A stretch of DNA of 64,000 nucleotides from Endocalyx cinctus (GCA_001600455.1 BCKC01000001.1:5854441-5918440); one strand, 5' to 3'. Shown: positions 25,395 to 37,064, counted from the first letter of the stretch. The notes: generated from the sequence alone by a model not told the origin. Program-made: numbers and translations.

Positions 25395-27313
25395 GGTTTC
25401 TGTATCTTGGGATAAGGGCTTTTGTAAATTTTCAAAGATGGGTCAAGCGGTTAGGAATATGAAATAAATATGTTTTATTACTAAATTCTTGATTGATCGA
25501 TTGATAGTACAGGATCTGCTCGCGTTGAATGGATACTTTCTCCTTCTCTCCTTCCTATTGCTAAGGGAAACCCTCTGAACTTTATACTCCTTTTTCGAGG
25601 GCAGAGCACCTCCGTGAACCCCCCTGCTTTATGACGACTAGGAGCATTCTTGACAGCGTGTTGAATCAACGGGTATTTGATAAAATCCGAGAAACCGTCG
25701 TCATTCTCTCAATATACTATTTAAAAATCATAAAAAAAGAAGAAGAAAGTAAGTAAAAACCTTGCGATATGAACAACTGATGGACATGTCGAGTTGTCTC
25801 GACCAATCAGGAATTAGTTTCCCGATTGGGACATCTCGACGTTAGGGGGGCGCCAGGGGCAGGGTGGCGGTTTGTCATGTTGTAGCCAATCAGGAATTGA
25901 TGTATGAATTGGGAATATCTCTTGAGCTTGGGGAAGACAAGATGATAATGCCGAGAAATCTAAAAAGAGTCTCTTAAACCTAGTCAAATATTATTCTACA
26001 TATCCTTTCTAGAATCCTGTCATGATTTTTCTTCGAGCAAGTCAAATAGAGAAAGGATGGATGACTAACCTGACGAAATCTTGTTGGCAAGATTAAATGA
26101 ACCAATGGAGGCTGGCTCGTAGGGAATAATAGGTGGACTTTTTGATATTAACTTAATACCAAAATATTCATTCGGATTATTAAATCGGATATTTTATGAG
26201 TTTAAATATACTTGGAACCCAATTAGGAGATCGTTGAGTTTCTACGGGGAAGATGAATGTATGTTTCGACACGTCGAGATATTTCCCCCCTGTGGTATCA
26301 CCATGAAATCTCGTTGTCAAGCCACAAAAAGCTCCAATGAACGGGTATTGTTAGTAGTATATAGTAAAAAAGCCACTCTCAAGCCAATCACCACCTAATA
26401 TAAGATGCATTACACTAAGCTGCGTACTTAAAAGTATGCATAATAACGCCGTGTTGGACTTGTATGTAATTTTATGCTGGTGTTTTGCTAACTTTTGTAA
26501 ACGTGACCAAAACTGCGGCGTGGCTCAGGTCCGGATTGATATTCATTTGGGGTATGCGTAAGTACCTAGGTATGTAAGTATGTACTCCGTACCTAAATCT
26601 TATTTCGTCGGGTTAATTTCTCACAGACAGGACTCTGAAGGGAAAGGTAATAAAGTCCCTGACAGATAAGTGCCTACTGTCCACGGGTACATATCATTAA
26701 ATATTGGTAACCCGGGCGATCAAGTTTTATTCACCATTTGTTTCCCTTGTTTTTTCTTTAAAACCTTTGTTCGATCATCTGTTTAAAATCAAATATACCA
26801 GATAATAATTTTAAGTAGGGAGTATTTAATTTATACTTATCTACCTAGGCAGCTAGGTACCTATACTCGTAAGAATTAGCTGTCAAACCCAAGCATATCC
26901 ATAGCTAAAGAGCTACACTAGATATAGCCTAGTACCAACCGAGTTTAAGCCGTTGTATAGTAAAGTGTACACAAACCGTGCCAAGGCCTGCATGCGCCAC
27001 CGCTGCCATTATTCCCACTTCTGACGACACGTCCCTTTTCGCCAACTATTTGTGTTAAAGAGAAAAGAGAGTTGTACACGTTTTTTTTTTGCCTGTTACC
27101 AATCCTCGGAAAGTCTGAAAGATCCATTTTATCACCGTAGACGATTCGATTCGCCTTTTAATCTATTCCATCACCCTTCCGATAAATCTGCGATAAATCA
27201 GATCCGAAGAGACACCTACCTCGCCGTCAAACCTCACACCGAATCCCTAAACCGTCCGTATCCTCTGACCACCGCCGTCTACGACGAGCGAAGGTTTCGA
27301 AATCAATTTCAAC
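25395..27313. other. Divergent intergenic region with degenerate repeats
   Basis: 1.9 kb between the divergent dehydrogenase and SEC4 genes. It holds short related repeats at 25782-26345 with CCAAT boxes, then AT-rich DNA. The last few hundred bases before the ATG are probably the SEC4 promoter and leader. No coding sequence is supported. Confidence 0.6.
25782..25898. repeat. CCAATCAGGAATT direct repeat with inverted arms
   Basis: A 13-base identical word, CCAATCAGGAATT, occurs at 25803-25815 and 25886-25898. The first copy is followed by CCCGATTGG, making an inverted pair CCAATC/GATTGG. It is preceded by the small palindrome GTCGAG-TTGT-CTCGAC, and a second CTCGAC follows at 25835-25840. 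The CCAAT words could be HAP-complex sites in the divergent promoter, but this is inference. Confidence 0.55.
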
Positions 27314-28452
27314 ATGTCGGGTAATCGGAACTATGACTTTCTAGTATGTTTCTTCTTATCATTTTCCTTAATCGCCATCATCCTACCTTTGCCCAGAAAA
27401 CCAGAACGATACGAGATATGAATAAAAAGGGATACCCTTCTATTTTCACCCTTTTCCCTCGGAACAGCCCCGCAAGATTTATCCATCTTACTTTCTTATC
27501 CTTATCCCATTTTCCATGTCATACCTCATTACACGGAAGACTGTCAAATGTTTCGCGAATTCCGTATCCATTGCGCGCAAGAAAAAAAAAATTATCGAAA
27601 CAGGAAACAAACAAAAAAAATAAATAAATAAATAAATTTAGAGGAATGGGGTCTTAGCTAACCGCCTTCGAACCTTGCGTGTTTCGCGTCTGTGCGTATA
27701 TAGATCAAGCTATTGCTGATCGGCGACTCGGGCGTGGGCAAGTCCTGCTGCCTGCTCCGGTTCAGCGAGGACTCGTTCACGCCGTCCTTCATCACCACCA
27801 TCGGCATCGACTTCAAGATCCGGACCATCGAGCTCGACGGCAAACGCGTGAAGCTTCAGATCTGGGATACCGCCGGTCAGGAGCGCTTCCGAACCATCAC
27901 GACGGCCTACTATCGCGGCGCCATGGGCATCCTCCTAGTCTACGACGTCACCGACCAGAGATCCTTTGAAAGTAAGAAAAGAAAAGAAGAATACAGAGAA
28001 TATTTTATTTGCTGAGCATCTCCTCTTCACCGCTACCCTGAGCGGTTGACGGGGCTGGCTCCGTCACATGTTATTTCTTGGATATATATAAGAACAAGAA
28101 TATTTGCTAATTATATGGTTTGAACCTCTTCTTAGACATCCGCACATGGTTCGCCAACGTAGAACAGCACGCTACCGAGGGTGTCAACAAGATCTTGATC
28201 GGAAACAAGTGTGACTGGGAAGAGAAGCGAGTGGTCACGACGGAGCAGGGCGAGGCGCTAGCGAAGGAACTCGGCATCCCTTTCCTCGAGGTCTCGGCTA
28301 AGAGCAACATCAACATCGACAAGGCCTTCTACAACCTGGCCGCCGACATCAAGAAACGTCTCATCGACACCTCCAAGTCGGAACCCGCCGCGTCGTCCGG
28401 CGTAAACGTCGGTCAGGACGGCGGTAGCGGCGGCCTCGGTAAATGCTGTTAA
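27314..28452 (+). CDS. SEC4: SEC4/Rab8-type Rab GTPase
   Basis: Small GTPase that drives docking of secretory vesicles at growing tips through the exocyst. Three exons, 27314-27343, 27704-27971 and 28136-28452, give 204 residues. Exon 1 encodes only [10 protein letters not shown] and joins [14 protein letters not shown]. Nucleotide-binding motifs are all intact: GDSGVGKS (P-loop), TTIGIDFK (switch I with effector Thr), WDTAGQE (switch II), NKCD and SAK. The RabF-like segments IGIDF and YYRGAMG fit the Sec4/Rab8/Ypt2 group, and the whole core closely matches filamentous-fungal SrgA/Sas1. The C-terminus GKCC is a double-cysteine geranylgeranylation signal. The 360-nt first intron is long for this region. 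Assignment to the exact Rab subfamily is very likely. Confidence 0.95.
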
Positions 28453-29653
28453 AAAGGGGGGCAAAAGGGCGAGAGAAATACGAGAATCATTATAATAATA
28501 ATGGAAGGAAACCGACCGTCGGGAGAATGCGGTTTGTTTTCTTTTTTCACATTTTGCGTGCGGAGGAGGGGAGAGAGAAAGAGAGGAAGAAGCGTAATTT
28601 ATTTTCCGAGATGCTTGCGTTAGAGGAAAGCAAGCAAAGGTCCCTAACTCCGAAGCTTAAGGCTACCTAGAACGGAGAGCCAGAGAGGCTCTTCCATATT
28701 CATTTGTTGTGCTTTTTTTTGTTTGTTTTTGTTGCACTCTGTTACGATAGAGAGAGGGCAGGGAGAAGGAGAAAGAGGACGGAGGAGATACACATGATCC
28801 TACCGAGGTCAGGAGAGGGCGAAGGGAAAGAGAGAAGACTGAAGATGATGATGATCTGACCTTTACCTTAGAAAGACTCGCTCCTAGAAAGCAAAAGGGG
28901 GAGGTCGTAATCCTCACCTTTACTTTTATTTTTGTGCCGCGTTTTTCTTTCATGGTGGTGCGAAGGGGAGTACAGGAGGAGGGAGTAGGAATGGAAAGAA
29001 AGGATTTTCTCTCTCTCTCAACTATTCATACTCCATCACCCACACCATAACCGTACAGCAATATCATCATCAGCAGAAGAAGGCCAAATGGTGGTTAATT
29101 TTTTTTTTTTTTTTTTCAGTTTAATTCAGCGACGATAGAATCACACACTCAATTTTCATCTCTCGAAGAAAAAAACCCTCCCAAAGTTTGAAAGAAATCC
29201 AGGGAGTGAAAGAAAAATAATAAAAGGGCCCCCAGAAATTTAAATGCTGTTGTCGTATGAGGGCAAATACGACTTTTTTGTTTTGGGTTTTGGTCTTGGT
29301 TTTTTGTTTTTTCCCCCTTTCTTTTCCGCACGTCTTGTTTCCACCCCCCTTTTGACGGAGTTTTCGGTTGATAGGGGACCCTTAACTACTGCTTAATTTT
29401 CGTCTAACACCGTGTTTTCCTGCCTCGGGGCTTCGGTGTATTACGAAGTAGAAAAATATAGATTGCGTCTAATGATATATGTGCTTACCTTGAAATGAAA
29501 TATGTTGAGCATTCGCGGCTGGTTTGTATAGTATATTCTTGAATGAGAAAAAGGGCAAACTGAGTTCAAAATACTGGGGAAATTTGAGTTGGAATGGAGT
29601 ATTATATAAATAATCTTTAGTCTCACTTTGTCTACCCATTTTTATCTATCCCG
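28453..29653. other. Convergent 3' intergenic region
   Basis: 1.2 kb between the 3' ends of SEC4 and the convergent mitochondrial-like gene. It is rich in purine and pyrimidine tracts (GAGAGAGA, poly-T at 29100-29116). It is probably both 3' untranslated regions. No gene was seen. Confidence 0.6.
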
Positions 29654-31177
29654 TCAATTCAGTATCGAGGCATTAATAACCCTAGTCACATCGCCGTGAT
29701 GCATCACGAACGTCAGCTCGCGACGGTGCCACTCCCGCACGAAGCGGAGCGCCTCCGCGGCGTCTCGAAACGCCAAGAGAAATCTGGGATGCCGCTTAAA
29801 TAACCTAGGTTGGCCATCTTCCTGGACCACGGTCTCCGCCGCCGTCGCGTCGACGTCGTCGTAAGCGGCAGCATTATCATTATTATTATTGGCAGCATCG
29901 GGAGACGAAAAAGCCCCGTCCATCTTCTGTCTCCGCACCTTGGAACCGACGATCGAAGCGAGGTAAGCAGGCGACCCGGGATCGCTCTGGACCTTCTCGT
30001 CGCTGACGCCGAAGGGGATGACGCCGTCGCGCGGGTGGGTGAGGCGCCAGGGCAGGTGGCGGTCCAGGCCGTCCTGCTCGACGGCGCGGCGCAGGTGGTC
30101 GGCCGAGATACGCTCGTCGCCGACGAAGCTGAGGAGGACGACGTGGCGGGAGCGCGCGACCTCGAGCGCGAGCCGGTCGACCAGGGAGGTGCGACCGGAG
30201 TCGAGGGCCTCGACGCCCGAGGCCGGGCCGACCCAGCCTTGCATCCGGTGCGGGTGCGACGACGGCATGAGCGTGAAGGAGCGCAGCTCCGCCGACAGGT
30301 CCTCGCCGGCGAGCTCGCCGACCATCCCGCTCGGCACGGGCTGCCGGGACCGCAGCGCCTCCCGGCTGTGGTGGCCCTCGGGCGTGTACGTCTTGCTCAG
30401 CTCCCAGAGGCGCCACACTTCTTGCTTGTACATCTGCGCCGAGGCTTTGCTGTCGAAGAGGAGGTAGTACTCCCCGAGGGGGTCGAGCGTGTCTCGGTCG
30501 CGGCCTTGGATGACTATCGGCGAACAAACGTGTGTTAGTACCGTTACGCGTTTTCATCCAAAGTATCGAGCAACGAGGGAAGAATACGTACCTCTCAGTA
30601 ACCCTCCGACCCAGCCATCGATGTGTTTCCCCTTACGAGATGGGCGAAAGAAGTCGCTCTCGAGCAAATTCGGGCTGGCGTCGTGGAAGACGAGTATATA
30701 CTTGGCGCGCTTGGTAATTTCCTCGTCGAAGGGCAGAACCTGGTCCTGTTGTTGTACTTCGCTGCCTGGATTGTTTATGCTATCATGAGGAGGACTATCG
30801 GGCAACTGGCGTGAGGCGAAGTCGATTCTGGGAAAGAGCCCTTTCCTGACACCTTTCATGGACCTGAGAGAATTAAGCCTCGATTTCAGCTTGGCCTCGT
30901 CCGGGTATAGACGTTCGTAAAGCGACGGCCCCCGCGTAGCAATTTCTACATTGTTGTTGCCTTTGGGCGCCGAAGACGATTCCGATTCCGGAGTAGACGT
31001 AGAGGTATCGTCTGGATTAGAGTTTTCTCCTTCTGACGGCGATAATCGGAGGTTGCTACTAGCATGGAGAGGACGATGACGCGCTGCCGTCGCGCCCGAG
31101 GGAGAACTCCATGCTACGGCTACGGCTTGGGCTACCGATCGTGGGATAGGAGACCGCGGGAGGTTTCGTAATAGCAT
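29654..31177 (-). CDS. Conserved-looking fungal protein with a mitochondrial-type presequence
   Basis: Two exons, 31177-30592 and 30513-29654, give 481 residues. The intron has a TACTAAC branch point, GTACGT donor and TAG acceptor. The N-terminus, MLLRNLPRSPIPRSVAQAVA, is Arg-rich and lacks acidic residues for about 45 positions, as in a mitochondrial targeting sequence. Further on are KYILVFHDASPNLLESDFFRP, the cross-intron VIQGRDRDTLDPLGEYYLLF, and a C-terminal segment with FLLAFRDAAEALRFVREWHRR and FVMHHGDVTRVINASIL. A low-complexity Asn/Asp/Ala stretch lies near residue 400. The repeated short beta-alpha-like units might be RNA-binding-type folds, but I recognise no family. It is divergently arranged with the AAA+ ATPase gene. 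Confidence 0.75.
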
Positions 31178-31871
31178 GAGGCAGCTTGGTATGCTGACCG
31201 CGGCATTGGCATCGCAAAACCTAGCTATGATAATGAATGAGAGTGATCGTCAATGAAGCGGAAAATATATCGATTAAAAAAAATCCTGCATTGGGTAACA
31301 TAAACCTAGCACTAAAGAAAAGTATTGTGGGGCAAGGGCTTTAAGTGCTAGGTACTTAATACTTAGTAGTCCGTACCTTCAACCAGTATATTTCCTCGCT
31401 ATGCTTAGCATACCACATACTTAACCATTACTGCTACAGTAGTACATCATACTGTTACCCGGTATAATTAATCGGTATAACAAGTACCAAGTACTTGTGA
31501 TACCCAAAATTCACACACCCACATCCATCAACGCTGCCAATTAATACGTTCATGGGCCCTGTCAATATTGTAAAGACGTGACGGTAGTACATCATATAAT
31601 ACCCTGGTTTTCTTATATATTGGATTTATCTAGACATCTTCTAAGTGTTTAAGATGTCCATCCATATGAAGGCGTAATTTTCTTCAAATTGATATTGGGT
31701 TGGTCACTTGAAAGTGTGTGATTCGATCTTTAAGGGTTTGCGATAAATCAATGGACCCTCTGAAAAGATTTCAACACCCACTAAACCCTCGATTTTGGTC
31801 TCCTTGAGAACCACCTGAATATACCACTTGATTGAATCGCACTTGGTTGGGTATTATATCTCAAGAACAAA
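31178..31871. promoter_or_regulatory. Divergent promoter region, 481-residue protein / AFG2-like ATPase
   Basis: Two genes are transcribed away from this 694-base region, so it must contain both promoters. It is AT-rich with a TACTTAATACTTAG-like run near 31350. I could not assign specific sites. Confidence 0.6.
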
Positions 31872-34068
31872 ATGGACAGATTCAAGATTCGAATCCAGCC
31901 ACAGGATGTCGCTACTAAAAATCCAAATCACAAGACTGCTGCCAAGGTCTATATAAACCCTAATGTCTTCATTCAGAGAGGCTTCACCAATAATGGATGT
32001 CTCTGTTACGTTGAGACCGAAGACGGTCAATACGAAGCTTCGGCCTGGATGTCCCCTGACAAGCAAATCTCGAACAATATAATAGCGGTTAGTCGAGTCT
32101 TCCAGGCGGCTGCTGGGTTGGAACTCGGTCAGAGTGTCCGAGTGGTTCCTGCTCCGGGAAGTCCACCTGTTCCCGAAGCCGGCGTCGTTGTGATGAAAGA
32201 AACAACTCTCGATAAAGTCCCTATAAACCCGGGAGACGAGATGAGATGGATTTACGAGCTCGAACGTCGTCTGGAGATTGCCGAGCTCATCATCCCGGGA
32301 ATACCATTTGAAGACATTTTTCTACACGGCTCAAAAAGATCCTACGTCGTCGAGTCCGTAAATGGACGGACTAATTCGGTGGCAAAATATGTCCCAGGGG
32401 TAACCACCGCCGAATTTACCTCCGAAGCCAACGGTATTGTAACCGAGTTACACTTGGACCCTCTACCAGGGATGAGTGCACAGACAGAAGAGCTTAACAT
32501 GCTCTTCACTTTTCTTGGAGATGACCTTGATGACTTGACAGGCGATTATCCCTTTGGTGCGATCGTTATCGAGGGCAGTCATGGAACGGGAAAGTCCATG
32601 CTCCTCGATCGCATAGCTGAAACTCGATGGGGCAGAGTGATACGAGTCGTTCCCGAAGACAAGCCGTCCTCAATTGAAATACACTTCAAGACAGCCGCGG
32701 AACAGAGATCCCCGACTATTATTCTATTCGATGACATTGAAAAGCTCGTAGGAAAAGATCAGATAAACCGATCTAACTTTATACGCAATATCCGGAAGGG
32801 TCTTGATGTTCTTTCGAACAAGACACGAGAACAGAGGAAAATACCCGATGTCCTAGTAGTAGCTACTTGTACCGACTACCTGACACAACTGCCGCATGAA
32901 CTTAAATCCCCAGGGCGGTTCAATAATTATCTGAGCCTTCCAATTCCAGACCCAGAAGCGCGAAAGGAGATTATACACTCCTATAACAATCGATTCCCCC
33001 CTGATGTAGCCGATCAATATATATCTGATCTTGGAGAGCTTACGCATGCATACACGGGTGCTGACCTGTGGAAAGTGCTTCATCGAGCACGTGCCGAGGG
33101 GAAGAGGCGCAATAATAAAATATCCAAAGATCGGTATACCTTATGGGAAGACGTCACGAAAGCCTTGGATAAAATTCGCCCTACGGCTATGCACGACATT
33201 CACCTCAAACCGCCCACGGTGCATTGGGACGACATTGGTGGCTATGAAAATGTGAAGACTACTCTCCGGAATGTTTTCCAAACAACTGAGGTACGTGCCT
33301 ATTTTTGTAGTTGGGAATGGACCCATGACATGACTGACTGTAACCTAGGGAATCGAAGAAAATCTTTGGGAACCCCCCAAAGGCGTCTTGCTATACGGAC
33401 CTCCCGGTTGCTCCAAGACAATGACTGCTCAAGCCGTGGCAACTGAAATGAGCTATAATTTCTTCTCAGTTAAGGCCGGCGAGCTGCTCAACATGTACGT
33501 TGGAGAGACAGAGCGTGCCATTAGGAATCTTTTTAAGAGGGCCCGAGATGCCAGTCCCAGTATTATCTTCTTCGACGAGATCGACTCTCTAGCAGGCTCG
33601 CGGTCCGGTCCAGGCGGTGGTGCCAGCAGCACCGGAGGGGTCCAATCCCTCAGCACCCTTCTCACCGAGATGGATGGGTTCGAGCAGACGGGTAAAATAT
33701 TTGTTCTCGCATCTACGAACCAGCCGGATGCGCTCGATCCGGCTTTATTGCGTCCTGGTAGGTTTGACGAATTGATCTACGTGCCGCTTCCCGACCTCGA
33801 AGCTCGAAAGGCCATCATAGCGATTAAAGCGAAAAAGTTTCGTTTCAGCAACATCGATGTTCCTGAGCTCGCGGGGCGCACCGAGGGGTATTCAGGTGCC
33901 GAGATAGCTAGAATCATGAGTAAGGCCTTCTTTGGCGTAGACAGAACAAAGCCTATCTCTAGCACAGAAGCATTAATGGCTGCCTTGGAAGCTTCGCCTC
34001 GGGGAGTCTCACAAGAAAGACTAAATTACTTCAAAAACTGGCGGAATATCGCCAACGGAAACTTCTAA
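31872..34068 (+). CDS. AFG2-like double AAA+ ATPase
   Basis: Two exons, 31872-33290 and 33349-34068, joined in phase 0 across a 58-nt intron, give 712 residues. The N-terminal 220 residues have a beta-barrel-like region (VYINPNVFIQRGF, WMSPDKQISNN) as in the Cdc48/Afg2 class. AAA module 1 has Walker A GSHGTGKS (about 235-242) and Walker B IILFDDIE, but the usual pore loop and YxGETE block are absent. Module 2 is canonical: GPPGCSKT at 490-497, MYVGETERAIRNLF, FFDEID at 547-552 and LDPALLRPGRFD. GPPGCSKT is characteristic of Afg2/SPATA5 module 2; yeast Afg2 (Drg1) strips Rlp24 from pre-60S ribosomes. The degenerate module 1 suggests a divergent paralogue rather than AFG2 itself. Confidence 0.85.
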
Positions 34069-34229
34069 AAATGGGTGGATTAAACAATTGGAATTGGCAA
34101 CAGGTAACGAAGTAATGAGAACCTGCCGTCAATATCCTGTGTTGAGTAAACACTTAGTTTTTAGCAAATAAATCACCCCAAAAAGCATCCACGCAACACC
34201 ATTTTTACTGCCAATTATTTGATACAAAC

Positions 34230-34640
34230 CATCTCCAGGAAAAAAAGCATTTTAAACACAATTAGTGATTTGTTTACAACTTCTGATACTTCTTTAAAAG
34301 CATCGTATCTCCACATAAACATCTCGCTAAGCAGAAAGCCATCGAGGGCTCGACCGACAACATGAGCACAAGACTCGGCATCCCACTGCGAGATTTTCGC
34401 ACCGTCGCCAAAGTACTCCTTGTTTGGATCATGGTTGGTGTTTTCTTCCTCGTGATATATATACAATACATGGTAGCACATCACCGTCGGCTTCGTCGGG
34501 CGAGAGAAAATAGACGGTAACGTTCGGCTCTATCCCATACAACATATCAAACCTGGATATAGCACCATACGCATAAGAACTTCAGATAAATAATCAGTAT
34601 GGATGGTCTGGCTATGAGCTCCACGTTGGTGTACATGCAT
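34230..34640 (-). pseudogene. Possible decayed gene fragment with frameshifts
   Basis: Three consecutive minus-strand segments look coding but lie in different frames: one with TDYLSEVLMRMVLYP (about 34600-34555), one with FDMLYGIEPNVTVYFLSP (about 34552-34480) and one with KISQWDAESCAHVVGRALDG (about 34420-34340). No GT-AG introns connect them. I recognise no family. This may be a relic with indels, or chance open frames; support is weak. Confidence 0.35.
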
Positions 34641-35282
34641 TCGAGGCAAACATTGGACAAGACTGGGGACTACCATCGACGACTGATATGGTATGTTTTG
34701 GCTCCAATACTGCAGAGCTTAGCTCTTATACATTCTGACAGATACCTCAGTGTAAACACGAGATCGCAGAGTAAATATACCACTCTTAAATGGACGAAAA
34801 CATTTCTTCGGCTTTATAGAGGGACTTATGACAATATTGGAGGTGCTGATGGATGGGTGGATATATATCAGACCAGCTTTCTTCTAATGGTATACATATC
34901 TGCTTCTTCCCCCGGCTACAGAAGATGCTTTCGTTTCAAACACACCTGTATCTTTGTGATTCAAGGAAGGTCCATCAGTAATTTGGCACCAAAGGCAAGA
35001 TTGTTGTAGGGTAACAAGGAGCTGAAGAGTGTGCGATCAGTGGCTAGTGAACACGCATGGCCAGATACTTGCCTCGAGAACAAGACAATTAATTATAATA
35101 CGGATTCTGTCAACCAAAAAAATAAGAATCCAATGTAATAAACATAATATGGAGAGAAACATTTGAAAGGCCCAAGCCGCAGCTATTCAAATCTATGTTA
35201 GAGGTGATGTTTTCACATATCGTCCCGGAAACCACACTCGCCGACATACTTGAAAATACTACTAGGCAACGATGGTGTGCAC

Positions 35283-35318
35283 AGTTGACGACTAATCAAC
35301 AGTCGACGACTAATCAAC
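35283..35318 (+). repeat. Tandem 18-bp repeat
   Basis: Two adjacent copies of AGT(T/C)GACGACTAATCAAC differ at one base. They lie about 300 bp upstream of the orphan gene at 35624. Confidence 0.85.
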
Positions 35319-35623
35319 TGATCACTCTGTAGTAATCTAGCTATTTCTTTGAGTACCTATCCAAACAAAACAAGACAACAGTACAGCACAGCAACAGCAC
35401 TTTCATCATAATACCTTGATACATTTTCACAAGTTTAAACCAATAGTGAAGTATTTCTTTTCTTCCTGTCATCAAGACTGCTGTATTCTTTCAACCCTTT
35501 AAAGACAAGATTCTTTCTATTCATATCTCTTTTATATTATAATAGAGATTATACCTCGTTGGCCCCTCCAGTCCATCATTTTATACAACCTCAACCGGAT
35601 CTACCCTAATCCATAGGAACATC

Positions 35624-36598
35624 ATGTCTCTAAATCCCGAAATCTGGCTAACCATTCCATTCACCGGTGAGACGCACGACCCCGGTCGCGATGCCGTAAA
35701 CAAGAAGTTTCTACAGAGCCTACTCGCCAGCGAGGCCAACAGAATCGCGATGAAGGTGGGAGCGGACTTGCCCGATATGAGCACGGAAGAGATCATCGCG
35801 TTCGCGAAGGCCGGCCTCGAGCGCATCAGAAGGAAGGAGGCGCACTCGCTCTACATCAAGAAGGAGAACCACAAGCTCCTCTACAAGCTGGCCATGTCGG
35901 AGCTGCTGATGAACGAGGAGACGATGGAGCGCATGCTGACGCACATGCGCCAGAACCCGCAAACGAAGGATATCGCGAAAGAAACTATACAGCACGCCGT
36001 CCTCGATATCATCATCCAGTACGAGATCCTCGATATCGATGAAAACATGGAACGCCAGAAGGCCGAGGATGATGCCACCACCGCCGACAAGGGAAAGGGA
36101 AAGGAGGTGGCGAGAGAAGACGCCACCGCCGACAAGGGAAAAGGCAAGGAGGTGGTCAGAGAAGACACCGCGTCCGACAAGGGGAAAGGAAAGGAGGTGG
36201 CGAGAGACGTCGAAGAAAACGACGACGCGGGCAACGACGACGACGACGACGAGAAGAAGCAAAACGTCCGGATCCCGACGACGGAAGAATACTACGCCGA
36301 GAAGCACCGCGAAGACCTGACCCGCATCATCAAGTACCAGAGAAGCTGCAAGGTCATCCTGCTGGGCGGGAAGAAGCGGGAGTTCATGTGGGAGAGGCTC
36401 GGCAGGAGCTCGGATATCGTCCCCAACTGGATCACCGAGGAGCACATGGACTACGCGGCGAGAGACCTGCTGGTCAAGCTGCAGAGCATCGAGGAGCACG
36501 TCATCGAGACGTACCAGAAGGCCCGAGCCGACAGACGCCGCGAGGCGCTGAAGAAGAGGACGAAGGAGGGCGTGAACTGGGATAAGGTCCTCCAGTAG
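35624..36598 (+). CDS. Orphan charged protein with an internal Lys-Gly repeat
   Basis: Single-exon open frame of 324 residues starting at an ATG after an AT-rich leader. I do not recognise the family. It opens MSLNPEIWLTIPF and has a predicted mostly helical N-terminal half (residues 20-145). A repeat region around residues 153-195 has three 15-residue units of the type ADKGKGKEVAREDAT. An acidic stretch (NDDAGNDDDDDE) follows, then a C-terminal helical region (LTRIIKYQRSCKVILLGG, MDYAARDLLVKLQSIEEHV) and a basic tail. There is no signal peptide or membrane segment. Coding is supported by codon-like GC enrichment against AT-rich flanks. It could be lineage-specific; cellular role unknown. Confidence 0.7.
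   Translation: MSLNPEIWLTIPFTGETHDPGRDAVNKKFLQSLLASEANRIAMKVGADLPDMSTEEIIAFAKAGLERIRRKEAHSLYIKKENHKLLYKLAMSELLMNEETMERMLTHMRQNPQTKDIAKETIQHAVLDIIIQYEILDIDENMERQKAEDDATTADKGKGKEVAREDATADKGKGKEVVREDTASDKGKGKEVARDVEENDDAGNDDDDDEKKQNVRIPTTEEYYAEKHREDLTRIIKYQRSCKVILLGGKKREFMWERLGRSSDIVPNWITEEHMDYAARDLLVKLQSIEEHVIETYQKARADRRREALKKRTKEGVNWDKVLQ
36083..36210 (+). repeat. Three 45-bp in-frame coding repeats
   Basis: Units begin at 36083, 36128 and 36173. Each encodes about 15 residues beginning (A/S)DKGKGKEV, with a few substitutions; the third unit is truncated. The 45-bp period preserves the frame of the host gene. Confidence 0.85.
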
Positions 36599-37064
36599 GA
36601 GGCCTGTCGTCGTTCGTTCGTCCCCCCTCGAACGTTTTCTGTGTTATATTTTTTTCCGAAGCAACCCCCTTTACGATAACCGGAGTCGGCGTTGTTGTGT
36701 TTTTCTCATGATACCCTACGGTAGCTATCTGGGAGAGGTAGCCGAGTTGGCCGGGACGTGTTTGTGTAGATATACTTATTACTGAGACAAAATGCATACA
36801 CTGTAAACATACATATTCATTCAAGTCCAGTCGTTGACTCATAAGACACTCGTAACAAATCGTAAACCTAAAGCAACCATCAACGCCATACAACCCCTGT
36901 AGTAACCCTCCTCTATCCTCCTCCACGAACCATTAAGAGTGGATCGCCATATGGAATCATCCGAAATAGTTACTGTACAAGTCGAGTAGAAAACCTCTAC
37001 ATATAAGTCGAATTTGACTTTCCCGTCCACTTGAAAACATCCCAGGCAAAATCATTAACGGTGA

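Larger units (their letters stand above)
34069..35623. other. Intergenic region with a possible gene relic
   Basis: 1.55 kb between the ATPase and the orphan gene. Coding-like but frame-broken segments occur on the minus strand at 34230-34640. The remainder is AT-rich, with a tandem 18-bp repeat at 35283-35318. An open frame on the plus strand at 34599-35009 has no recognisable features. Confidence 0.5.

Noticed and set aside
29886..30557. Long Arg/Pro-rich frames on both strands over the 481-residue gene
   Set aside because: These are GC-driven shadow frames; the spliced minus-strand model has a branch point and consistent phase.
35720..36499. A 259-residue minus-strand frame over the orphan gene
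   Set aside because: Its Leu/Val-rich low-complexity translation is the reverse of the Asp/Lys repeat region. The plus strand has an ATG and better composition.
36720..36770. GGTAGCCGAGTTGGCC-like string resembling a tRNA D-arm
   Set aside because: No acceptor stem, anticodon stem or T-loop box (GGTTCRANYC) follows at the right distance.
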